Assembly: GCA_039621445.1 (NCBI GenBank)
Contig: CP154957.1
Location: forward strand, 36,420,696 to 36,484,695
Origin: Euglena gracilis
Taxonomy: Eukaryota > Euglenida > Euglenophyceae > Euglenales
Length of the DNA stretch: 64,000 nt
Reading direction: 5' to 3'
Shown: in pieces, positions 11,633-20,320 of the stretch
Layout of the letters: each line of letters begins with the position of its first letter
How positions within the stretch are numbered: position 1 is the stretch's first letter
Notes under the pieces: model-generated
Databases searched by the model: none
Told to the model about the DNA's origin: nothing
What the model saw: only the letters and a program-made list of their open reading frames with translations
Made by a program: the position numbers and the translations under genes

Positions 11633-12463
11633 CTTGTGCCAGAAATTGGGTTTTTTTGAACAACTTTTTTTGGCCAACTTTTGGGAATTCCTGAAGTAGA
11701 GCACCATGCAGTATGGCAGAAATCTAAGGCCATCTGCTGAAAGCCCTTGAGAAGAGCTTTCGATCGATGGACAACATGGCAGCTGAAAAATGGAATTTCG
11801 AATTTGCAAACAGGGTCAAAAAAATGCGATCGCTGATTTTCAGAGCGCTGTGCATTATAGCTGAGTTCTGTGGGTACCAAGCGAAACGTGTTGGGGAGGG
11901 CTTTGGTTTGATATGCTGTATGGTGCCTGAGATGTGGGATTTGACAAATTAAATTGAATTAAGATGTCAAATTTGGAATGCATCACGATCACTGATCACT
12001 GAAAATAAGAGCTCCGCCGACCAGGCAGGGCCGCCCTGCCTACCACACGCCTCAAACATCTGCTGCAGCATGGCACCGTCACACATGTAAAGAGCTCAGC
12101 AGTACGCAAAACCTGGTTAATATTCCAAACACATCACCCCCACTGGGCAGTTCTCAAAAGCATGGTGCATGATGTATTTTTTTTGTCATTGCCAGTTTTT
12201 ATTTGATTTGGAGGAGATCCCAAAGCAAACATCAAAAAATGCAGGTGTTTTCATGTGGTACCGTTGTGATGTATGAAAGGAAGATCAATATATCACTTTT
12301 TTTGTAAATTCGTTGGATTTTTTTACCTTGTGTTTGCAACACGTGTTTTTTTGAAGTAATGTGTTCGGAAGGAGGACTCGTTTTGATGGGCTTTTGTTTG
12401 GCTCTCCATCGATTCTGCGGTGGGAACACCTGAACCAATGCATTTCCCTCAACGTCGTCCCAG
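11633..12463. other. No gene recognised
   Basis: Mostly non-repetitive. A phrase TTGCAAACAGGGTCAAAAA at about 11,803 recurs near 13,229. The end of the stretch leads into the acceptor at 12,461-12,463. Confidence 0.35.
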
Positions 12464-12668
12464 GACACAGTCAGCAAATTGGAATCCAGTCTGAAACTTC
12501 TGGATGCCGCCGCGCTGGAGGAACTGAACCGCAAGGTGAAGCAGCTGGAGCGAGATATGGACAAGGTCATTGCCAAGAAGCAGCCCTACGCAGATTTGAG
12601 CGGGCTGGAGCAACGCAAACGGATAGGAACAGCCATTGGCAGGGAGGAAAGGCAACCAACCCCTGCCT
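12464..12668 (+). CDS. DCTN2: Dynamitin C-terminal half, exon a
   Basis: This exon follows a polypyrimidine tract and the acceptor CGTCGTCCCAG, and opens in phase 0. It reads DTVSKLESSLKLLDAAALEE and continues as a charged amphipathic helix (LNRKVKQLERDMDKVIAKKQ). That matches the dynamitin coiled coil immediately after the segment where the minus-strand exons at 2.1 kb end, with compatible phase. The end is uncertain: a GT donor at 12,669 is one option. Because the two halves lie on opposite strands they cannot be joined by ordinary cis-splicing. Confidence 0.7.
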
Positions 12669-12862
12669 GTGAATGACGTTGAACAAAAATGGCGGTGACA
12701 AAAAGGATTAATTTTTGGAAGAAGGATAATGTGATAATGGGAATTTTGTTTCAAAATGGCGAATTTTTTAATTCTATTTCTTCTTATTTTTAAGTTTGCG
12801 TTCATGTCTATGTTTCATTTTCAATCACCTAATTTCTTTTTCACAGGAAATGAAGTGTCCAG

Positions 12863-13000
12863 TGTTTTGCCAACGCCTGGCAGCAGGACATGTACGAGGC
12901 GCTGCAGCGGTGCGACGCGACCGCCCCGCAGGTGCCCGTGGTGCTGACCGCCTTTGTCCTGGGCCCCATGCGATGCCGACGCCCTGCGCAACCCGTCGGT
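12863..13000 (+). CDS. DCTN2: Dynamitin C-terminal half, exon b
   Basis: Reading from the AG at 12,860-12,862 gives CFANAWQQDMYEALQRCD followed by APQVPVVLTAF. It corresponds to the family segment with the LYE-x-x-QRW-like motif and the following leucine/valine-rich helix. The strong upstream acceptor TTTCTTTTTCACAG at 12,846 would give a stop in this frame, so the AG at 12,862 is preferred. The right boundary is not resolved; the frame stays plausible to about 12,950-13,000. Confidence 0.6.
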
Positions 13001-13989
13001 TTGCCGTGATTGCGGGCGCCGGCGGGGGAGGGGAAAAACCATTTTCGATCGCTTGACAAACCATGCTGCTGTCTTGAAGTTCGAATAACAGGGGCTGGGG
13101 GAGAAAATGTAAATGGAGGGTGCGAAAGGGGAAAAAACTTTATGGCCAACTTTTGGGGTGGTGAAAGGGATTGAGACCAGTGAATCTAAGGGGATCGCGA
13201 AAGTCCAAAAAATGGAAAAGTGAAAATTTTTTGCAAACAGGGTCAAAAATGGCGACGCTGGTGATTGCATCTGTCAGAGGGGGAATAATTGTCGGGGAGG
13301 GAGACCTGAAGGGGGGAGGGTTGACGAAGATTAAAATGGGCAAAGATAAGCTGAATGAAGCGAGCAATGATAGGAGAATTCAGGAGAGGTCCATCAAAAA
13401 AAAGGATGCAGGCAGTGGAATGGAAATCACATTTAAAATTAATATTTAATCATGAACTCAAAAAGGTGGAGAGCAGGAAGTATGGGGGGAGGGTCAGCAA
13501 CATCAAAAAAATGGACATGTAAAACCATAAACAATTTTAATTAGAACAAATCATTGTTGTGAAGTGATGGGGAAAGGCTCCGTTGGAGTGGAAGGAAAAA
13601 AGGACTGAAAAGGGTTGCCTGTAATGATCGCGTCTATTTTTTGGATGCTTGAAAATGAAAAAGTAAGGTGAATGCAGGGGGAGGTATTAGGGTTGGGAGA
13701 ACGGTCGTTCAATGAGCGGGCTGGACAACTAAGATAGGAAGCGTTTGGAGGGAATGCAATTTGTGATGTGAGAGTTTGAACGGCAAAAAACAGGATTATA
13801 AGAAGGATAGCTAATAATGGGAATTGGTAAATGGGTTTTTCCATAAGGGGACGTATGTACATCAAAGATTCCACAGGGGGAAGATAAAGTGCGGATTGTT
13901 GCCAACGCCTGGCAAAATGTAGCAGCTAGGTGGGACGCGACATGTAAGTGAGTGCTGAGTGAGGCCTGAAATGCCGACATGTGGTCTAC

Positions 13990-14150
13990 GCCTGCCACTG
14001 TAGGAAGGCGCGAGAGCGGAGGCCGAGGCCACCACGCGGCGACGCTGGCGGAGGCACCGCCCTGTGTGCGGGATGTGGAAGCCGCATGCGGGACAACGTG
14101 GCCGCTATGAACGCAACGGCCCGCCTCGACCCCGGATGGCCAGCCTGGCC
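13990..14150 (+). CDS. DCTN2: Dynamitin C-terminal half, possible last exon
   Basis: GC-rich island. From about 14,079 it reads SRMRDNVAAMNATARLD, resembling the terminal helix of dynamitin (MREN...F...ID). The preceding part of the island could be coding in another frame, so an intron within it is possible. Exon limits and the stop codon are not established. Confidence 0.42.
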
Positions 14151-15150
14151 GACAGATGCATGGCCTCGCGCCCCCGACGGTCACTCACCAATCTGCACGT
14201 TCTGGCGCATTGCACATCACGCGAATTGTTGTAATATGTGGTGGATTCGGCACATTGTTTCCCCCATTTTGAAAATGGTGGTAAGCTTTTGTGTTTGGGT
14301 CGGATTCTTCATTTCATGAGGGTTCTGATTTGGGAGGGGGATTCCATCATCAGCCTGAGCATTGGGATGACCAACAAAGCAAGAAAGTGCATTGAAATTC
14401 TGTGGCTTCCTTCTTTTTCAACCTGAGATTCACAAGCTCAAGTCCCATAGCTTGAATTGCCCTGTCAAATCTTTTAGGTTTCATGGGGGTTACAAGACCT
14501 CAGTTTTGATACAAAGAAGGGGCAGTTTATTCAAGTGCAGAAATGAAAGACCAAATGTTGCACCCCTCCCTGCTGCACATTTGTGAAGGAAATCGAGCCA
14601 GATGGAAACTCATCAATTCCCTCCGAAAAAGTGTATTTCGGCAAAAAGGACAGAACCAGCACAGCAAAACCGAAGCAAGCATCGAGATTTAAAAACTCAG
14701 AAATTATGCGAAACAGTGCATTTTAAGGTTGTCTTTTGACCTTGGAATAGTTTTCCCCCAGGTCGGATTAAATCACCAAATAAATTACAATTTGTAATTT
14801 GTTATTTGCAATTATTAAACAAACACAATTACTTGGGGGTGATTTATATGGCTGACCAAGAACGCTCAGTGAAAAACATTCATTTTATTTGTTTTCTGGG
14901 GACCGCATTTCTACAGCGCCACTCTGCCTGTACTGCTGGTTGTTTTTTTTGCCTTGCCTTTTTTAAGTATCCAGTGGCTTTGGTTTTTGGACAACCAGAA
15001 TTTGTTTGTCACCAGGGTTGAATGCAGACGAGCAGGTTAATGAGAAAGAACCAACACACACACACACATGCATATACAAATATATGTACAATATATATAT
15101 ATATATATGTATGTATGTATTACTATATTATTATTACTATACTATACTAT
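14151..15150. other. Spacer with TA/ATG microsatellite
   Basis: No gene recognised. (CA)n and (TA)n/(TATG)n simple sequence at about 15,054-15,150. Confidence 0.5.
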
Positions 15151-15440
15151 CAGGGATTTTTTTAAGTTTGGATCTCGAGGGGGGAGTGGGGGGTAGGGTG
15201 GGTGGGTCCGGCCGGTCCCCCCCCCCCCCCGGGGGGGGGGTCCCCCCGGAGGGGGGTGGGATATACTTTTCGGCGCCACAGGCGCCGAAAAAGTGCTATT
15301 TTTAGCACTTTTCGCGATTTTTCGGCCATTTTTTTGTGGGTCCCCCGGACCCCCCCCCCCCCCCCCCGGGGGGGGCCCCCCCGGGGGTGGGGGGGGGGGG
15401 GGGGGCCCCCCCTTCCCCCCCGGTGGTAAAAAAAACCCTG
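15151..15440. mobile_element. Family A TIR element with 8-bp target duplication
   Basis: Begins CAGGGATTTTTTTAAG and ends TAAAAAAAACCCTG, an inverted pair. It is flanked on both sides by TATACTAT (15,143-15,150 and 15,441-15,448). The interior has G and C runs and the hairpin GGCGCCACAGGCGCCGAAAA. Further copies with target duplications lie at 57,355 and 60,942. Confidence 0.85.
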
Positions 15441-15587
15441 TATACTATATATTATTACTACTATATTATATTATTAGTATATATATGTACATACATATGT
15501 ATTATATATGTATATTGTTCTTTGGTCTGCCATTGATTGGTATGGTTTGTGGTGGAGTTCTCTTTATTTCTTCCCCCCTGGTCCAGG
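15441..15587. repeat. TA/TATG microsatellite and pyrimidine tract
   Basis: TA-rich simple sequence, then TTTATTTCTTCCCCCCTGGTCCAG, a good splice or trans-splice acceptor just before the ADP-ribosylglycohydrolase start. Confidence 0.5.
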
Positions 15588-15607
15588 CATGAGCTCTCCT
15601 CCCCCAC

Positions 15608-15740
15608 ATGCACCTCCGCAGGTGGGCGCTGCGCCGCGGGCACGGAATGGAGGGCCCCCAGGGCAGGGCGGCGGCCGCCATCCTGGGGGTGGCCGTCGGC
15701 GACGCCATGGGCCTTCCGTTCGAGTTCCAGGAGCCCCGCC
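15608..15740 (+). CDS. ADP-ribosylglycohydrolase, exon 1 (first part)
   Basis: ADP-ribosylglycohydrolases hydrolyse ADP-ribose from proteins or other acceptors using a two-metal centre in an all-helical fold. This exon carries the N-terminal signature AAAILGVAVGDAMGLPFEF. The frame opens after a stop at 15,590. ATG 15,608 or 15,647 is the likely start, or the AG at 15,621 is an acceptor. The exon is interrupted at 15,740 by an inserted element. The same reading frame resumes exactly at 16,087 if the insert and one copy of the direct repeat are removed. Confidence 0.8.
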
Positions 15741-16078
15741 CATACAATCACTTAGTCACTGGCCGACCCTCAGCCCAAGGGGGGTGACTGGTTTTTCAGA
15801 GTGACTGACTGGTTTTTGGCCCGAACTCCGTTTCCCACGCCCCCGGGGAGGCCTCCTCGAAAAACCAGTCAGTCACTTTTTTGGGGGAAACCAGCTAGTC
15901 ACTACCCCCCCCCCCCCGAGGGAGGTCGGCCACTCTGGAATCCAATGGAAATTTGACCAAAAACATGAAAAAAGGCCAAAAAATTTTCCGGCACGTTTGG
16001 CGCCGGGTCACTTCAGTGGTTTTTTTTGCCGACCCGGAGTGACCCCCCCCCCACCGGAGGTCGGTACAGAATTGTATG
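15741..16078. mobile_element. Family B introner-like element inside the ADP-ribosylglycohydrolase exon
   Basis: Starts CATACAATCAC and ends CAGAATTGTATG, giving perfect 8-bp inverted ends (CATACAAT/ATTGTATG). It is flanked by the 8-bp direct repeat GCCCCGCC at 15,733-15,740 and 16,079-16,086. The interior has CAGTCAGTCAC, poly-C and a GGCGCC motif. Element plus one repeat is 346 nt, not a multiple of three, so it must be spliced for the gene to work. Neither end is a GT-AG site. A relative with its own target repeat lies at 61,588-61,903. Confidence 0.85.
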
Positions 16079-16086
16079 GCCCCGCC

Positions 16087-16200
16087 GCCAGGCGTACCTC
16101 CAGCAGCCCGAGGCCCGGCGGGCAGCCTACCTCCGGGAGCAGATCGTCCTCCAGCTGACGGACTCGGTCCATAGTCGAGTGTACTCCGCCAGGCCGACCC
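16087..16200 (+). CDS. ADP-ribosylglycohydrolase, exon 1 (continuation)
   Basis: Continues the frame interrupted at 15,740: EPR then RQAYLQQPEARRAAYLREQI, then VLQLTDSVHS. The segment is strongly helical and compositionally like the other exons. The 3' end is undefined; GT dinucleotides near 16,170-16,180 are possible donors. Confidence 0.6.
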
Positions 16201-17709
16201 TGCACCCGTCCCGTGGCTCACTTCGAACTTCGAGAATACCTTGCCCCCCCCCCATATGACCAGGTTTTGAACAGTGCTGAGCCCTTAATGGGACATGCAT
16301 GTCATGGATGGAAGGCCGAAAGGACTAGCATTGGAAATTCCGCGTAATACATAATTTGCAAATTACACTCTTGCAATTTTACGCTGATTTCCAGCGATTT
16401 TACGGTAATTTCTGAAATGTTAATGAAATGTTAACCCGCCCCCCCACACACCCCATACCTGTTTTAATGGATTTTGTTCGAATTTTTCGACCCGTTTTTG
16501 ACCCCAAGTCGGTGGTTTCGGGCCAAAAACGGGGCGCCGGGGGGTCGAAAAACGCTCATTTTCGGCTCAAAAACAGCTTTTCTGGGTCCGGGAGGCCCAA
16601 AAACATCGTTTCGGGCAAACGACTTTTTTGACCCGGTTTTGATCCAAAGTCAATGGGTTGGCAGCCCAAAACGGGGAGCTAGCGGGTCGAAAAGCGCTCA
16701 TTTTCGGCTCAAAAACAGTTTTTCCGCATCCGGGAGGTCAAAAAATATCGTTTTGGACAAAAAAAATTTCGATTTTTTTGGATTTTTTTTCCGACTTTTT
16801 TGTCCGAAAACGGCTAAGTCTGACAGTGGAAAAAGTGTACAAAATGTCCCAAATTGGCCGAAAAACGGCCGTATCTCGGGCTAGGTGGGGAGTTCCGGGA
16901 AAATCAAAATACCAGTAGATGGGGCGTTCCAAGGGCTTCAATTTAAGTCTCCGGACATTTCCTTTGATTTTGCATCATTTTGGAGATATTTTGAAAATTG
17001 ACATTTTTTGGCCGAAATGGCAGAGTCCACAGGGGGGGGGGGGCTTATCCAGGGGGGGCGGGCCGATCCTACCCAGTTTGGACCCCTTCACGCGTGAATA
17101 ACTCGGGCCTGGCGGGGAGTTGGGGGTCAAACCCAGGTGATTCGGAAACTAGAAATCCAGTCGCTCGTGACTGAAAAAAAATTCCGGGAACCGGGCTGGG
17201 ATCATGGTGATAATCCGTCGGTTCCCGAGGTGGCCCCGGCCCGGGGAGGGGGGGGGCGAGGGGGGTGTCGCCAGGGGTAAGCTTCGCTCTTACCCATAAA
17301 GGGATAAGAGCTCAGCGACCCCCACATAACACCCCCCTTGGCCCCGGCCTTCGGCCGACCCATGAACCAAGACCAACCCCGCTCATATAACTCCCCTTGT
17401 GATTTTGGTTCCTGAAGGGGGTCGTGTACGGGGGGATGGTATTCGCGTTTTCTTCGCTGTTCCCCAACATAGCTCTGCACAGCCTTCCATGCGCAAATAA
17501 CGTTGCATGCGAAACCGCCAAAAAGGTCCCCAAAATAACTCCCTCCACCTTGCAGGAATAACTCAAGAAACGATATGACAGCTGGCACTTGACACCACTT
17601 CAGAAGAGAAGATGTCTGAACGATGAGAGTTTTGCAAAGCAACATTTCTTAAAACCTACACACCTGTGCATTTATGGGAGTGGATGGTGGGTGTTGTTCA
17701 TTCCGCCAG
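16201..17709. repeat. Intron filled with dispersed repeats
   Basis: Positions 16,270-16,425 are the inverse copy of 9930-10,115. Positions about 16,480-17,225 are a dispersed repeat (family F) with phrases GGGCCAAAAACGGGG, AACTCGGGCCTGGCGGGGAG and GATAATCCG. An inverse copy is at 22,560-23,000 and a diverged direct copy at 18,480-18,780. Positions 17,230-17,700 show nothing recognisable. Confidence 0.6.
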
Positions 17710-17967
17710 GTTCCAAAGGATGTATTTGCCAGTTGGCAGCTGAATGGATGGCGTGCCTCGTCCGATGACACGGTCACAAGCGACTTGAAGATGGCCGCCT
17801 ACGCCGAGGTGTGCGTGTTTGGTGGGCGGAACGCCGTCGGGCTGGCGGCGGTGCTGCTCCGCCACATGCTGCGGTGGTGCTACCTGGACAGCCATGGGAC
17901 CCCAAACCGCCTGTTCCAGGGCACTGGTGGGCACACCCGCGGCTTTCTGAGCGTGCAGCCAGGCCCT
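17710..17967 (+). CDS. ADP-ribosylglycohydrolase, metal-binding exon
   Basis: Acceptor TGTTCATTCCGCCAG precedes the exon. It reads GWRASSDDTVTSDLKMAAYA, aligning with the family block G-x-(W)-TDDT, whose threonine and aspartates bind the catalytic metals; here the block is SDDT. Downstream, LLRHMLRWCYLDSHGTPN and TRGFLS fit the conserved RYLRWY...G..S helix pair. The end is approximate. Confidence 0.78.
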
Positions 17968-20067
17968 CCAGGAATGTTCCCTCTTTGCATCTTCTTCCGC
18001 CATACCCTGGCATCAGAGATTTTTTAAGGTTGGTCACCAGGGGGGGGGGTTGAAGGTTGAAGGTCAGCAGCATCAGGGACATACAATCACTTGCTGGGGG
18101 GGTATAGATAGTTTGGTTCGGAAATTTTTGGTTGTCAAAAATCGCCCAAATATTTTCATTTTAAGGGGGGTCGGCAGAAAACCATCATAGTGACCCTGTG
18201 CCAAAGGCTTCAGAAAGTTTTTTGGCCTTCTTTTCCCCTTTCTTTTGTGGTCAAATTTTCCTTGGATTCCGGAGTAGCTGACCCCCTGTGTGCACTGTGG
18301 CCAGGGTTGTATGGGAAGCTCCGCAGACATGATAGGTAGTAGATAGGTAGTAGGGGGGGTTACTCCCCTTCAGGGGGGTAAGGTGGTAGGGGGGGCCCAG
18401 TTTCGGAAGGGGGGTCCCCCACCCCCTCCCCCTCCTCTGCGGGGATGAAAAAAAAAATCTTCTGGTGCTTCGCGCCGGGTGTGTATTTTAGGACTCTCTT
18501 GAGGCTCAACATGAAATTTTGGCAAAATGGCCAAAAATGGCCCTAACTCGGGACAGGCGGGGAGGAGTGGAAATCAAAATACTGTTAGATAGGGCATTTT
18601 AAGGGCTTCAATTTGGGTCTCCTTACATTCCCTCTGATTCCCCGCCATTTTTGAAAAATTTCAGAAAATTGATTTTTTGACCCAAAAAACGGCCGAAATT
18701 TTCGGCGCCCGAAAACTGGAGGCAGGAGGGGGGGGGTCTTCCCCTCCTCCTACCCAGTTTTGGAAGGGGTCCCCCCCGAGATTCCCACACAAGCCTGACT
18801 CTGGCTGTTTGTTTGGTGTCCTTTATCCCTTCTTTTGGTGCTCATTTTCCCCTGTTGCCCTTTTTTTTTTTGTCTGTGTACATGGAGGTGGCCGGAGCCT
18901 GGCGGGATTCACTTTGTTAACGACGCCGGCCACCAAGCGCCTGCCAGGCACATACTCATTTAGTTAGGGGGTTCTCCTTCCCTGTGACAACGGTGATTTT
19001 CAAGGAAAAAAGTGAGTGACTGGTTTTTGGTAGAGTGGAAGTGACCCCCCTTCCCCCCCCCTAGATGGGTCGGTAAGAAATTGTACGGTCGGGGATGATT
19101 TGTTCCACTTGGACGTTGAAGGTCAAGTCAGAGGTGCAGGCAATGCCAGATCGGTTTTAGGACCCAGGGACCACCACCTCGGGGGGGGGGGGGCTTCTGG
19201 GGCTCGGGAGGACCACCTTCGCGAATTTCTTCGGCAGCTTGCAACAAAAATTTGAGGAACCTCCCGCTCGGTGGTTGGTCTCTGGAGGTCCTGCCAGGGC
19301 AAGAACCCGGACCTCAAGGCTGCCGCCGCCGGCCGGCCGCTGTGTTCTCCTGATTTCTGCTCGGGCTCCAGCTCAATTCAGACGGAAACTCACCAATACC
19401 CTCCAAAAACAGCATATTTTGGCAAAACGACGTTAACAAATGTTAACGGTCTTTTAACAAACTTAACAAATTAAAGCAGTATCAATATCAAATGAAAGGT
19501 CAAAAGTGTGAATTTTGAGTAACAAAATTCACACATATTTTAGGTTACCTTTTGAGCTTGGAAAGTTTTCCCCAAAGATTACACCTTTCCAAGTCCCTGT
19601 CCCCCCGACTTCGGATTCCAAATAATATCACCAAATAATATAAATTTTTTTTGTAAAAAATAATTGGCAGCTCCAAACTTGTGAGAACCTCCCCGGGGGG
19701 TCCCACTTGTTTGGGGTCCGGACCCCCCACCTGCCAGATGGTGTCCGCTGGCTACCCTGGGGTGGGTACACGGGACCCTCCAAAAAGGTCAAATTTTCGC
19801 TTCTGGCGCTTCTCACCGAAGTTTTTGACAAATCTTTGCCAAAAAAAAGCCAAAGGAGCATATTCAGCCGCTTCTGGGAAGCGAATTTTTTCGGTTCGGG
19901 CGTTTTGCACTGGGCCAAATATCGCTCGCCTGGAGCGTGCCACTGTTTAGGTGGGGGGGTCCGACCCCCCCCACCTGCCCTCATATTGAAGCTGCACCCA
20001 GCCATGATGGCAAAGAACTCAGCAGCACCAGGTCCAGCTATCCGCCCATGATGTCTGGATCTTGCAG
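17968..20067. repeat. Intron with several TIR-like and dispersed repeats
   Basis: A possible family B relative runs from CATACAATCAC (18,080) to GTTGTATG (18,313), without a clear target repeat. Repeat F recurs at about 18,480-18,780. A fragment at 19,010-19,095 shares GAGTGACTGGTTTTTGG and a GAAATTGTACGG end with family B. A small GC-rich patch at 18,890-18,950 could hide an exon but has no motif. Confidence 0.5.
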
Positions 20068-20320
20068 CGGGTTTCGCTCGCCGCCTCTCATGCTGGCTGG
20101 GGCGCGCCAGGATCCGCTTGCGTGGTACTTCACCTGGGTCCGCGACCGGTGGGCGGGCGTGGGGCCGGCGCCACGCAGCTACGGCAACGGGGCGGTGAGG
20201 TGCGCGTGCTCGGCCGCAGCGGCCAACGCCCTGTGGGGGGAGGACGCCCCGGTGCTCGCCGCCCTCGCCTGCACCCACCAGGCCCCGGACGCCCAACTTG
20301 CCCACGCCTGGCTGCTGGAG
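20068..20320 (+). CDS. ADP-ribosylglycohydrolase, GNGA exon
   Basis: Exon after acceptor GGATCTTGCAG and before donor GAG/GTGCTC. It contains SYGNGAVRCACSAAAAN, the family's GNGA-x-R block, and AALACTHQAPDAQLAHAWLL, the conserved T-H-x-x-P-x-A segment. WYFTWVRDRW upstream is an aromatic-rich helix. Order and spacing agree with the exons at 15.6, 17.7 and 23.96 kb on the same strand, so I treat them as one gene. Confidence 0.8.

Noticed and set aside
16187-17709. TCCGCCAG at 16,187 and 17,702 as target repeats of a 1.5-kb introner
   Set aside because: Joining at this repeat puts the metal-binding exon in the wrong frame with a stop.
18080-18313. Another family B insertion, CATACAATCAC...GTTGTATG
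   Set aside because: The ends fit but the flanking 8-mers (ATCAGGGA and GGAAGCTC) do not match, so a target duplication is not supported.
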